Shown here piece after piece: positions 42,458 to 52,192 of a stretch of 64,000 nucleotides of DNA. The notes under the pieces were generated by a model. That model was not told the origin of the DNA, did no database searches, and saw only the letters and a program-made list of their open reading frames with translations. Source of the stretch: Immundisolibacter cernigliae (GTDB lineage Bacteria > Pseudomonadota > Gammaproteobacteria > Immundisolibacterales > Immundisolibacteraceae); the NCBI RefSeq assembly GCF_001697225.1, contig NZ_CP014671.1:1116001-1180000 (forward strand). Reading direction: 5' to 3'. The position numbers and the translations under genes are program-made. Within the stretch, counting starts at the first letter, position 1. Each line of letters begins with the position of its first letter.

Positions 42458-44143
42458 GTGAGCTATCAGGCGCTCGCCCGCAAGTGGCGGCCTCGCCGCT
42501 TCGCCGACATGGTCGGTCAGGAGCACGTGCGCCGCGCCCTGACCAATGCCCTGGCCAGCGACCGCCTGCACCACGCATACCTGTTCACCGGCACCCGCGG
42601 CGTGGGCAAGACCACCGTCGCCCGCCTGTTCGCCAAGGCGCTGAACTGCGAGCAGGGCGTCAGCGTCGAGCCCTGCGGCGAGTGTCCTGCCTGCACCGCC
42701 ATCGACGGCGGGCGGTTCATGGACCTGATCGAGGTCGATGCCGCCTCGCGCACCGGTGTCGACGATACCCGCGACCTGCTGGAGAACGTCCAGTACGCGC
42801 CCACGCAGGGCCGCTACAAGGTGTACCTCATCGACGAGGTGCACATGTTCTCCAAGAGCAGCTTCAACGCGCTGCTCAAGACCCTCGAAGAACCGCCGCC
42901 GCACATCAAGTTCCTGCTGGCCACCACCGACCCGCAGAAAATTCCGGCCACCATCCTGTCGCGCTGCCTGCAGTTCAACCTGCGCGCATTGACGCCCGAA
43001 CAGGTCGGCGGACAACTGACGCGCGTGCTGCTGGCCGAGCAGATCGCGCCGGATGCGGCCGCCGTGGAACTGCTGGCACGCGCCGCGGCCGGCAGCATGC
43101 GTGACGCCCTGAGCCTGCTCGACCAGGCGCTGGCGCACGGCGGCGGCCAGCTGCACGCCGACGCGGTGCGCGCCATGCTGGGCACGCTCGACCGCAGCCA
43201 CTCCGTCCGGCTGCTCAATGCCCTGGCCGATGGCGACGGCCCGGCCCTGCTGGCGGCACTGGCCGAAACCAACGCCCAGGCCGCCGACCCGGCCGCCGTG
43301 CTGGACGACCTGCTGCGCCTGCTGCACCAGGTGGCGCTGTGCCAGGCAGTACCGGGCGCGAGTCTGGCCGCCGATGCCGACCCGGTGGTCGTCAATGCGC
43401 TTGCCGACCGCATCGCCGCCGAGGACGTGCAGCTCTACTACCAGATGGCGCTGATCGGCCGGCGCGACCTGCCGCTGGCGCCGGACCCGGCCAGCGGCCT
43501 TGAAATGCTGCTGCTGCGCCTGCTGGTGTTTCGCCCGGACGGCGGCGACGACGCGCCCGCGCGACGGTCCGAGCCGCACAAGGCCACCCAGACAGCGCCG
43601 CCGGCAAGCCGTGCCGCGCCGGTATCGACAGCTCCACCCACGACCGTCCAGACATCCGGAACGGCTGAAATACCAACCGCCAGGCCCGTACCGGCGGCGT
43701 CAGCGGCCATCGACCGGCCCGAGCAACCGGCAGCACCAACGGCCATACGGCAGCCGACCGCCGCCCTCGACGACTGGGCCACACTCGCCTCGCAGCTCGG
43801 CCTGCGCGGGGCTGCCAATCAGTTGGCACAACACTGCGTGCTGCTGCGGCGTCGGGACAACCATTTCGAGCTGGCCGTGGATGCCCGCAGCCGCAGCCTG
43901 CTCACGCCGGCCACCCGGCAGGCGTTGACCGAAGCCCTGTCGGGCCTGATCGGACAGCCGGCACGGGTGGACTTCAGCGACCAGGCCGCCGCGGCCGATA
44001 CGCCGGCGCAGCAATCGGCCCGCGCCGCCGCCGAGCGCCAGACGCAGGCCCGCAGCACACTGGAAGGCGACCCCTTGGTGCGCGGTCTGATGGACACCCT
44101 CGACGCGCGCATCATCGACGGCTCTGAAGCAGCGGCCGATTAG
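42458..44143 (+). CDS. dnaX: DNA polymerase III subunits gamma/tau
   Basis: A 561-residue clamp-loader ATPase. MSYQALARKWRPRRFADMVGQ, Walker A GTRGVGKTT, a four-Cys zinc module (C-EQG..CGECPAC), Walker B YLIDEVHMFS, and SRC motif ILSRCLQF are all present. A Pro/Ala-rich linker (residues about 370-435) precedes the C-terminal tau domains. The GTG start lies 23 bases after ffs. No A-rich slippery heptamer like that making gamma in E. coli was noticed, so only tau may be produced, which is inference. Confidence 0.96.
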   Translation: MSYQALARKWRPRRFADMVGQEHVRRALTNALASDRLHHAYLFTGTRGVGKTTVARLFAKALNCEQGVSVEPCGECPACTAIDGGRFMDLIEVDAASRTGVDDTRDLLENVQYAPTQGRYKVYLIDEVHMFSKSSFNALLKTLEEPPPHIKFLLATTDPQKIPATILSRCLQFNLRALTPEQVGGQLTRVLLAEQIAPDAAAVELLARAAAGSMRDALSLLDQALAHGGGQLHADAVRAMLGTLDRSHSVRLLNALADGDGPALLAALAETNAQAADPAAVLDDLLRLLHQVALCQAVPGASLAADADPVVVNALADRIAAEDVQLYYQMALIGRRDLPLAPDPASGLEMLLLRLLVFRPDGGDDAPARRSEPHKATQTAPPASRAAPVSTAPPTTVQTSGTAEIPTARPVPAASAAIDRPEQPAAPTAIRQPTAALDDWATLASQLGLRGAANQLAQHCVLLRRRDNHFELAVDARSRSLLTPATRQALTEALSGLIGQPARVDFSDQAAAADTPAQQSARAAAERQTQARSTLEGDPLVRGLMDTLDARIIDGSEAAAD

Positions 44144-44204
44144 CCCGCTCACGCCGGGCCGCGCCCGCTAAACTCGGCACTCGCCACGAACACGAGGAAG
44201 GCCC

Positions 44205-44525
44205 ATGAAAGGCAACATGAATCAGCTCATGCAACAGGCCCAGCGCATGCAGGAAGCCATGCAGAAGGCCCAGCAGGCGCTGGCGGCCATAGAGGTCAGC
44301 GGCGCTGCCGGCGGCGGCCTGGTCAGCGTGACCATGAGCTGCAATCACCAGGTACGGCGGGTCAGCATCGACCCCGGCCTGCTCGGTGACGATCGCGACA
44401 TGCTGGAAGACCTGGTCGCCGCCGCCGTGAACGACGCCCTGCGCAAGGTCGAGCAGGCCACCCAGGAACACATGGGCGGCGCACTGGGCGGCATGAAGCT
44501 GCCCGGCATGAACCTGCCGTTCTGA
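44205..44525 (+). CDS. ybaB: Nucleoid-associated protein YbaB/EbfC
   Basis: A 106-residue YbaB/EbfC family protein: N-terminal Met/Gln-rich helix ([20 protein letters not shown]), then [19 protein letters not shown], the [17 protein letters not shown] helix and a Gly/Met-rich tail. The family forms dimers that bind DNA with little sequence preference. It lies between dnaX and recR, the conserved position. Confidence 0.95.
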   Translation: MKGNMNQLMQQAQRMQEAMQKAQQALAAIEVSGAAGGGLVSVTMSCNHQVRRVSIDPGLLGDDRDMLEDLVAAAVNDALRKVEQATQEHMGGALGGMKLPGMNLPF

Positions 44526-44537
44526 TCCGACGGCGTC

Positions 44538-45137
44538 GTGGCCCAGGGACTGATCGAGGCACTGACGCAGGCCCTGCAGCGCCTGCCGGGCGTCGGCCCC
44601 AAGTCGGCCCGGCGCATGGCCTTTCACCTGCTGGTGCGTGATCGCGACGGTGGCCGGCGGCTGGGGCAGGTGCTGCTGGAAGCCATGGAGCGGATCGGCC
44701 GTTGCAGCCAGTGCCGGAACCTGACCGAACAGGACATCTGCGCCGTGTGCAGCTCGCCACGGCGCGACCACAGCCTGCTGTGCGTGGTGGAAAGCCCGGC
44801 CGACGTGCAGGCCATCGACCAGGCGAGCGGTTTCCAGGGACTGTATTACGTGCTGCACGGCCACCTGTCGCCGCTGGACGGCATCGGCCCCGAGGAACTG
44901 GAGCTGGACCGCCTGACGGCGCGCCTGGGCAGCGGCGAGGTGCATGAGTTGATCCTGGCCACCAACCCCACCGTCGAGGGCGAGGCCACCGCCCACTACA
45001 TCGCTGAACTGGCCCGTGAGCGCGGCATCCGCAGCACGCGCATCGCCCACGGCGTGCCGATGGGCGGCGATCTGGAATTCGTCGACGGCGGCACGCTGCG
45101 CCAGGCGCTGCTCGGCCGGCGCGATTACGGCGCCTGA
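44538..45137 (+). CDS. recR: Recombination mediator RecR
   Basis: A 199-residue RecR. The N-terminal HhH motif [16 protein letters not shown], the zinc finger C-x2-C...C-x2-C (CSQCRNL, ICAVC), and the Toprim domain ([38 protein letters not shown]) are complete. With RecO and RecF it loads RecA on SSB-coated single strands. GTG start 44538, 12 bases after ybaB. A family B repeat begins four bases past the stop. Confidence 0.96.
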   Translation: MAQGLIEALTQALQRLPGVGPKSARRMAFHLLVRDRDGGRRLGQVLLEAMERIGRCSQCRNLTEQDICAVCSSPRRDHSLLCVVESPADVQAIDQASGFQGLYYVLHGHLSPLDGIGPEELELDRLTARLGSGEVHELILATNPTVEGEATAHYIAELARERGIRSTRIAHGVPMGGDLEFVDGGTLRQALLGRRDYGA

Positions 45138-45141
45138 TGGG

Positions 45142-45175
45142 GCGCTGAATGAATCCATCCTGGATTTCTCAGCGC
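45142..45175 (+). repeat. Palindromic intergenic repeat, family B, copy at recR 3' end
   Basis: GCGCTGAATGAATCC, then ATCCTGGATTTCTCAGCGC, differs by one base from the copy at 111-144. It begins four bases past the recR stop, the same placement as copy 1. Confidence 0.8.
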
Positions 45176-45189
45176 CCGCTACCGAAAAG

Positions 45190-45455
45190 CCTTGTAAGCG
45201 CAGCTTCGCTGCGCGATTGTTTGTCTGATCGCCCGGCGGAGCCGGGCTCCTACAATGCGACGCCGCCTGTGGGAGCGCAGCTTCGCTGCGCGATGATCGC
45301 CTGCCGGCATGAGGATCGCCCGGCACAGCCAGGCTACAGGCAAACCCTGTGGGAGGCCCGCCCTCGGGCCGAATCGTCCGGCCGCAGCGATCGCGTTTTG
45401 GATGCGCGGCCGGGGCGCCGCTCCGCGCGATGATCGCCCGGCGCAGCCGGGCTCC
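45190..45455. repeat. Cluster of family A and family C repeats between recR and orn
   Basis: The 428-base gap 45138-45565 has no gene but is mostly repeats. Family A units are at 45227-45253, 45314-45338 (degenerate) and 45432-45455. A family C unit is at 45349-45374. Two copies of GCGCAGCTTCGCTGCGCGAT (45197 and 45274 regions), itself a hairpin, also occur; a similar stretch lies near 168-186. The last part before orn contains a possible -10 box, TATAGT. Confidence 0.8.
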
Positions 45456-45565
45456 AGTGTTCCGATGGCTCCCAAACCCACGTGCTATAGTCCGCGCCCC
45501 CTCGTTTGCCCCCCGCTTGCGCGTGGCGTTTAATCGTCCGCGTCACCCGCCCCGCTGGATACCTG

Positions 45566-46111
45566 ATGCCCCCGAAAGCCGGCTCCCTGATCTGGATAGA
45601 CCTCGAAATGACGGGCCTTAATACGGCCTGGGACGGCATCATCGAGATCGCCACCGTGGTCACCGATGCGGACCTGAACGTCATCGCCGAGGGGCCCATG
45701 CTGGCCATCCAGCAACCGGAGGAGATGCTGGCCGGCATGGACGAATGGAACACCCGCCAGCACACCAAAAGCGGTCTGGTCGAGAGGGTCCGTAACTCCA
45801 CCATCACGCTCGCCGAGGCCGAGCGCCAGACGGTGGACTTCCTGCGCCGGCACGTGGGGCGCAACGAATCGCCCATGTGCGGCAGCAGCATCTGCCAGGA
45901 CCGCCGCTTCCTGGCGCGCTTGATGCCGGAGCTGGAAGCCTACTTCCACTACCGGAATCTGGACGTCAGCACGCTGAAGGAACTGGCGCTGCGCTGGGCG
46001 CCGGACGTGGCCGCCTCGTTCAAGAAGCGCTCCTCGCATCTGGCGCTGGAAGACGTCCACGACTCGATCCGCGAACTGCGCCACTACCGCGAGCATCTGC
46101 TGAAGGTGTAG
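45566..46111 (+). CDS. orn: Oligoribonuclease Orn
   Basis: A 181-residue DEDDh 3'-5' exonuclease that clears di- and short oligoribonucleotides, including pGpG from c-di-GMP turnover. Motifs: WIDLEMTGL (first Asp/Glu), [20 protein letters not shown], and the final [11 protein letters not shown] with His and Asp. The normally conserved GNSIGQD reads GSSICQD here. The start [10 protein letters not shown] at 45566 matches the family length; 20 codons upstream are repeat-derived. It is convergent with cimA. Confidence 0.95.
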   Translation: MPPKAGSLIWIDLEMTGLNTAWDGIIEIATVVTDADLNVIAEGPMLAIQQPEEMLAGMDEWNTRQHTKSGLVERVRNSTITLAEAERQTVDFLRRHVGRNESPMCGSSICQDRRFLARLMPELEAYFHYRNLDVSTLKELALRWAPDVAASFKKRSSHLALEDVHDSIRELRHYREHLLKV

Positions 46112-46168
46112 GCGACCGACCGTGGGAGCGGCGCCCCCGCCGCGAATCAATCCATCGGCAATTCGCTC

Positions 46169-46194
46169 ATTCGGCCCGAGGGCGGGCCTCCCAC
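46169..46194 (-). repeat. Palindromic intergenic repeat, family C, inverted copy
   Basis: ATTCGGCCCGAGGGCGGG followed by CCTCCCAC, the reverse complement of the 45349 copy, in the convergent gap between orn and cimA. Confidence 0.7.
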
Positions 46195-46240
46195 GAGAGA
46201 GTCGACCCCGCAAGCCGGGACATCGGCTTCGGACCCGTTC

Positions 46241-47866
46241 TCAGGCCTTCACGCCGTCGTGCCACAGCTTGTAGGTGATGGCATCCGACAGCGCCTGCCA
46301 GGACGCCTCGATCACGTTGGTGGAGGCACCGACCGTGGTCCAGCGCCGCCGGCTGGGGTCGCTGCACTCCAGCATCACGCGCGTTATGGCCCCGGTGCCG
46401 GCACCCGATTCCAGAATCCGCACCTTGTAGTCGGTCAGTTGCAGCCCGGCCAGGGTCGGGTAGGCCGCAAGCAGCGCCTCACGCAGGGCCAGATCCAGCG
46501 CGTTGACCGGGCCATTGCCCTCGGCCACCGTCATGCGCATCCGGCCGGCCACGCGCACCTTCATGGTGGCCTCCGACAACGTCACGAGGGTGCCGTCGAC
46601 CCAGCGCCGCTCGTCGATGACGCGAAAGCTGTCCAGCTCGAAATAACGTGGCAGACCCTGCAATAGCCCGCGCGCCAGCAGCTCGAAGCTGGCCTCGGCA
46701 CCGTCGTAGGTATAGCCCAGCAGCTCGCGCGCCTTGACCTGCTCGACCAGCTGCCCGACGTGCGGATCGTCGGCCGTCAGCGTGAGGCCCACCTCGTCCA
46801 GCAGCGCCATCACATTGGCCCGGCCGGCCTGGTCGGAAACCAGGATCTTGCGGTGATTGCCGATCCGCTCCGGCGCCATGTGCTCGTAGCTGCGCGGGTC
46901 TTTCTCGACCGCCGACACGTGCAGGCCGCCCTTGTGGGCAAAGGCGTTCTCGCCGACGTAGGGCGCGTGGCGGTTGGGCGTGCGGTTCAGGCGCTCGTCG
47001 ACGAAGCGCGAGGCGTGCGTGACATGCGCCAGATCGGCCTCGCTGAGTCCCGTTTCATAGCCGAGCTTGAGCATCAGCGTCGGCAGCAGCGAGATCAGGT
47101 TGGCATTGCCGCAACGCTCGCCAAGGCCGTTCAGCGTGCCCTGCACCTGGCGCACGCCGGCGCGCACCGCGGCCAGGCTGTTGGCGACAGCGTTTTCGGT
47201 GTCGTTGTGGCAGTGGATGCCCAGTTGCTCGCCGGGGATCACCTTGATCACCTTGCCGACGATGGCCTCCACCTCGTGCGGCAGCGTGCCGCCGTTGGTG
47301 TCGCACAGCACGATCCAGCGCGTCCCGCCGCGCTGCGCGGCTTCCAGACACGCCAGCGCATAGGAGGGATTGGCCTTGTAACCGTCGAAGAAATGCTCGG
47401 CATCGAACAGCGCCTCGCGCCCGGCCGCCACGCACGCAGCCAGGCTGTCCTCGATCATCCGCAGGTTCTCGTCGAGCGTGGTGCGCAGCGCGACTGTGAC
47501 GTGAAAGTCCCAGGTCTTGCCGACCAGGCAGATGGCCGGCGCGCCGCTGCCGATCAGGCGCTGCAAACCGGGGTCGTCGGCCGCCGCCCGGCCCGGCCGG
47601 CGCGTCATGCCAAACGCTACCAGGCGCGCGCGCTTGAAGCTCGGGGCGGCCGCAAAGACGGCATCGTCGGTCGGATTGGCGCCCGGCCAGCCGGCCTCGA
47701 TGTAGTCGATTCCGAGGTGATCCAGCTCGCTGGCGATGGCCAGCTTGTCGCCGACCGAAAAATCGACGCCCTGCGTCTGCTGGCCGTCGCGCAGCGTGCT
47801 GTCGTACAGAAAAATGCGCGGCGCGGACACGTGTGCGTACCAGGTGAGGCGGGAATGGCGCGCCAT
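46241..47866 (-). CDS. cimA: (R)-citramalate synthase CimA
   Basis: About 541 residues, the LeuA superfamily: LYDSTLRDGQQTQGVDF, IEAGWPGANPTD, GKTWDFHV, LFDAEHFFDGYKANP, the metal motif GIHCHNDTENAVANS, NGLGERCGNANL, AFAHKGGLHVSAV and a C-terminal LeuA dimer-type regulatory domain. The GWPG, KTWDFHV and FFDGYKANP stretches fit CimA rather than LeuA. It joins acetyl-CoA and pyruvate to citramalate, a threonine-independent route to isoleucine. IlvA, the threonine route, is also in this window. The start is uncertain: ATG 47866 is used here, and GTG 47830 is possible. Confidence 0.9.
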   Translation of the reverse strand: MARHSRLTWYAHVSAPRIFLYDSTLRDGQQTQGVDFSVGDKLAIASELDHLGIDYIEAGWPGANPTDDAVFAAAPSFKRARLVAFGMTRRPGRAAADDPGLQRLIGSGAPAICLVGKTWDFHVTVALRTTLDENLRMIEDSLAACVAAGREALFDAEHFFDGYKANPSYALACLEAAQRGGTRWIVLCDTNGGTLPHEVEAIVGKVIKVIPGEQLGIHCHNDTENAVANSLAAVRAGVRQVQGTLNGLGERCGNANLISLLPTLMLKLGYETGLSEADLAHVTHASRFVDERLNRTPNRHAPYVGENAFAHKGGLHVSAVEKDPRSYEHMAPERIGNHRKILVSDQAGRANVMALLDEVGLTLTADDPHVGQLVEQVKARELLGYTYDGAEASFELLARGLLQGLPRYFELDSFRVIDERRWVDGTLVTLSEATMKVRVAGRMRMTVAEGNGPVNALDLALREALLAAYPTLAGLQLTDYKVRILESGAGTGAITRVMLECSDPSRRRWTTVGASTNVIEASWQALSDAITYKLWHDGVKA

Positions 47867-47936
47867 TTTACGCGCTGCTGACAGGACGCCCCCCCGGTGG
47901 CTCAGTGCGGCGCGCTGCGGGCACACCCCGCGCCCG

Positions 47937-48630
47937 TCACACCACCAAGTGCCGCTGCACCAGGTCTTCGCTCAGTTCGGCAATGCCGCCGTCGGCCACC
48001 ACGGAGCCGCGCTCGAGCAGATAGAAGCGATCCGCAACGCGGCGGGCAAACGGCAGCTTCTGTTCCACCAGCAGCACGGCCAGGCCGGTTTCCTGGCGCA
48101 GGCGGGTCAGCACGTCGCCGATGTCGCGCACGATGTTCGGCTGAATGCCCTCGCAGGGCTCGTCTAGGATCAGCAGCTTCGGCTCCAGCACCAATGCGCG
48201 GGCGATGGCCAGCTGCTGCTGCTGGCCGCCGGACAGGTCCCCCCCGCGCCGGTGCAGCATCTCGCGCAGCACCGGGAACAGCTCGTAGATGCGCTGCGGC
48301 AGGGTTTTGGCACGCCGCACGCCCAGGCTCACGCGCAGGTTCTCTTCCACCGTCAGGCGCGCAAAGATTTCCCGCCCCTGCGGCACGTAGCCGATGCCGA
48401 TGCGGGCCCGCTCGCGGGTATCGGCGCGCGTCAGGTCCTGGCCGGCGAAGCGGATGCTGCCGGCGCGGGCCGGCAGCAGGCCCATGATGACTTTCAGCAG
48501 GGTGGTCTTGCCGACGCCGTTCCTGCCCATGAGGCAGGTGCACGAGCCGGCCGGCACCTGCACGCCGACCTCGCGCAGGATGTGGCTCTGGCCGTAGTAC
48601 TGCTGGATGCCGGTCAGTTCGAGCAGGGTT

Positions 48631-48638
<8 letters not shown>
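47937..48638 (-). CDS. urtE: Urea ABC transporter ATPase UrtE
   Basis: A 233-residue LivF-like ATPase with the UrtE opening GIQQYYGQSHILREV. Walker A is GRNGVGKTT, the signature is LSGGQQQQLAIARAL, and Walker B with LDEPCEGIQPNIV is the UrtE form of the D-loop. It powers high-affinity urea uptake together with UrtD. It is last in the urtABCDE order and overlaps urtD by eight bases. Confidence 0.94.
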
Positions 48639-49403
<765 letters not shown>

Positions 49404-49407
<4 letters not shown>

Positions 49408-50489
49408 GCCGCGCTCCGGCGCCGCGCGCGCAGGCCGACCAATCCCAGCGGCAGGGCCACCGTCACCAGCATGAACAGCCCTCCCAGGAAAAACAGCCAC
49501 ACTTCCGGCAGCGCGCCGGTCAGCACGGTCTTCAGGTAATTGACCACGCCGGCCCCCAGCGCCGCGCCGTACAGCGTGCCCCGGCCGCCAAGGGCCACCC
49601 ACACCACCATCTCGATGGAATTGAGCGGCGCGAATTCGCCCGGGTTGATGATGCCCACCTGCGGCACGTACAGCGCCCCGGCAATGCCGGTCAGGACGGC
49701 CGACAACACGAACACGGCCAACTTGTAGTGCTCCACCCGGTAGCCCAGGAAGCGCGAGCGGCTCTCGGCATCGCGCACCGCGATCAGCACGTGCCCGGCG
49801 CGCGAGCGCACCACCGCGCGCGACACCAGATAACCGCCGGCCAGCGCCAGCGCCGAGATCACGAACAGGCCCGCCCGCGTGGCCGGCGCCTGCAGGTCGA
49901 AGCCCAGCAGTTCCTTGAAGTCGGTCAGCCCGTTGTTGCCGCCAAAGCCCATGTCGTTGCGGAAAAACGCCAGCATCAGGGCAAACGTGAGGGCCTGGGT
50001 GATGATCGACAGATAGACGCCGGACACCCGCGAACGGAAGGCCAGATAGCCGAACGCGAACGCCAGCGCGCCCGGCACCAGCACCACCATGGCCAGCGCA
50101 AACGGAAAGTGGTTGAAGCCCTGCCAGTACCAGGGCAACTCCTGCCAGTTCAGGAACACCATGAAGTCCGGCAGCAGGGCGTTGCCGTACACGCCCCGCT
50201 CGCCGATCTGGCGCATCAGGTACATGCCCATGGCGTAGCCGCCGAGCGCAAAGAAGGCGCCGTGACCCAGACTCAATATCCCGCAGTAGCCCCACACCAA
50301 ATCCAGCGCCACCGCGGCCAGCGCGTAGCACAGGTATTTGCCAAGCAGGGTCACCGTGTAATCGGGCACGTGCAGGGCGGAGTCCGGCGGCACCGCCAGG
50401 TTCAGCAGCGGCACCAGCACCGCCGCCGCGGCCAGCACGACCAGCAAGGCGAAGCCGCCGCGTTCATGACGCCAGGTGGGCAGCCCCAT
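49404..50489 (-). CDS. urtC: Urea ABC transporter permease UrtC
   Basis: A 361-residue LivM-like permease with about nine or ten membrane segments. UrtC-type stretches are LDLVWGYCGILSLGHGAFFALGGYAMGMYLMRQIG (in parts, WGYCGILSLGHGAFF), NNGLTDFKELLGFDL and GRGTLYGAALGAGVVNYLKT. It forms the urea channel with UrtB. The start MGLPTWRHERGG at 50489 leaves one base to the urtB stop. Confidence 0.93.
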
Positions 50490-50490
50490 G

Positions 50491-52125
50491 TCAGGCCTCC
50501 ACGTTGCGGCCGCGCTGCGGGAACAAGCCCCGCGGACGACGCTGGATGAACAGGATGATGAACACCAGCACCAGGATCTTGGCCAGCACGGCACCCACCA
50601 GGGGCTCCATCAGCTTGTTGGCCACGCCCAGCGACAGCGCTGCCGTGAGCGTGCCCCACAGGTTGCCCACGCCACCGAACACCACCACCAGGAAGGCATC
50701 CACGATGTAGGCCTGCCCCAGATTGGGCCCGACGTTGGTCAGTTGCGACAGCGCCACGCCGCCGACGCCGGCGATGCCGGCACCCAGACCGAAGGTCAGC
50801 GCGTCGACCCGCGCGCTGCGCACGCCCAGCGCGCGCGCCATGGCGCGGTTCTGCGACACGGCACGCAGTTCCAGCCCGAAGCGGGTGAAGCGCAGCACCG
50901 CCTGCAATGCGGCGAACACCACCACACTGAAGATGACGATGTACAGACGATTGAGCGTCAGCGACAGGGCCGGGTTGATCTCGATCGAGCCGCTCATCCA
51001 GGACGGCGTCGCCACCTGCCGGTTCAGCGGCGAGAACACGCTGCGCACCACCTGCTGCAGGATCAGGCTCACGCCGAAGGTGGCCAGCAGTGTCTCCAGC
51101 GGCCGGCCATACAGAAAGCGAATCAGGGTCACCTCCAGCAGCACGCCCACGGCACCTGCAACCAGAAAAGCCAGCGGTATCGCCAACGGCAATGACCAGT
51201 CCACCGGCACCCACTGCTGCACCAGGAAGGTGGTGTAGGCGCCGAGCATCAGAAACTCGCCATGCGCCATGTTGATCACGCCCATCACGCCGAAGGTGAT
51301 GGCAAGGCCGATGGCCGCCAGCAGCAGCACGGAACCGAGCGACAGGCCGAAAAATGCCATTTCCGCGGAACGGTAGAGACCGACGCTCGCCTCGCTGCGC
51401 GCCAGCGCCCGGCGGGCTGCGTCACGCACGTCCTGCGGCTGGGTGGCATCGTCCGCGACGGCGCCCAGGCGCACCCGTACCGACGGCTCGACGCTGCCGG
51501 CAAGCTGCCGGGTAGCGGCGATCTGCGTCCCGTGCTCCGTGCTGGCAAGATCGGCCAGCGCGAGGGCCACGTCGATGGCGTCGCGCACGCCGTCATCGGT
51601 TTCCACGGAGCGCCGCTCGCGCAGCAGGTCCGCGCTGTCGGCATCCAGCGTTTCGTAAAGAGACCGCACCGCCGCCCGGCGCTGGCGCGGGTCAGGATCG
51701 GCCAGACTCAGGCGTGCGATCAGCCCGTTCAGCTGCGTGCGCAGGGTGTTGTTGATCGGGATGCGCTTCAGGTCCAGGCGCTCGCCCGCACCCAGCGATG
51801 CGCCACTGACCGGATCGACAAGCTCGAAGCCCTGCCCCGCCGGCAGTGCCAGCAGCACCCGCTGATCGGCCTTGCGGATTTGCAGGGTGCCATCCAGCAG
51901 GCCCTGCAGCGCGGTGCGCGCCCACGGCTCGCCACTGCCCGCTATCTGCTGCAACAGGGCCGGCTTGGCCAGGAATCCGGCCGTGGCGAGCGCCTGCACG
52001 GCGCCGGCGGCGTCCGCAGCCGGGGCCGGATCGGTAGCCGGTTCGGCGATGGCAGGCGCCACCAGCGCGCAGAACATCAGGGCCAGTCCCGCCAGGGCGA
52101 CCGGCAAGCATCGGATCGGGTTCAA
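50491..52125 (-). CDS. urtB: Urea ABC transporter permease UrtB (with long periplasmic N-terminus)
   Basis: A 544-residue permease. A signal peptide (LPVALAGLALMFCALVAPAIAEP) and about 200 residues of helical, HEAT-like periplasmic domain precede the LivH-type membrane part (LLLAAIGLAITFGVMGVINMAHGEF, in part GVMGVINMAHGEF). RFTRFGLELRAVSQNRAMARALG is the coupling-helix region. The long N-terminal domain is a usual feature of proteobacterial UrtB. A GC-rich stem-loop separates it from urtA. Confidence 0.93.
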   Translation of the reverse strand: MNPIRCLPVALAGLALMFCALVAPAIAEPATDPAPAADAAGAVQALATAGFLAKPALLQQIAGSGEPWARTALQGLLDGTLQIRKADQRVLLALPAGQGFELVDPVSGASLGAGERLDLKRIPINNTLRTQLNGLIARLSLADPDPRQRRAAVRSLYETLDADSADLLRERRSVETDDGVRDAIDVALALADLASTEHGTQIAATRQLAGSVEPSVRVRLGAVADDATQPQDVRDAARRALARSEASVGLYRSAEMAFFGLSLGSVLLLAAIGLAITFGVMGVINMAHGEFLMLGAYTTFLVQQWVPVDWSLPLAIPLAFLVAGAVGVLLEVTLIRFLYGRPLETLLATFGVSLILQQVVRSVFSPLNRQVATPSWMSGSIEINPALSLTLNRLYIVIFSVVVFAALQAVLRFTRFGLELRAVSQNRAMARALGVRSARVDALTFGLGAGIAGVGGVALSQLTNVGPNLGQAYIVDAFLVVVFGGVGNLWGTLTAALSLGVANKLMEPLVGAVLAKILVLVFIILFIQRRPRGLFPQRGRNVEA

Positions 52126-52159
52126 GGACTTCCCCGTTGGGCACAGGAACGCAAGGAAA

Positions 52160-52184
52160 CCCCGGGCGCACAGGCCGCCCGGGG
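52160..52184 (-). promoter_or_regulatory. Stem-loop between urtA and urtB (attenuator or mRNA stabiliser)
   Basis: CCCCGGGCG (52160-52168) pairs with CGCCCGGGG (52176-52184) over seven bases. There is no long U-run on the minus strand, so partial termination or 3' protection of urtA mRNA is more likely than full termination. Such hairpins after binding-protein genes raise their level over that of the permeases. Confidence 0.6.
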
Positions 52185-52192
52185 TGACGGCA

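Noticed and set aside
42458-44143. Programmed frameshift in dnaX producing the short gamma subunit
   Set aside because: No A-AAA-AAG-type slippery sequence or clear downstream stem was found in the linker region, so the feature is not claimed.
45138-45565. Repeat cluster between recR and orn as a CRISPR array
   Set aside because: The units are palindromic, unevenly spaced, in mixed families, without uniform spacers, and no cas genes are present.
47855-47866. The self-complementary ATGGCGCGCCAT at the proposed cimA start as an operator
   Set aside because: A 12-base GC palindrome is expected by chance in this base composition, and it lies inside the possible coding region. No second site was seen.
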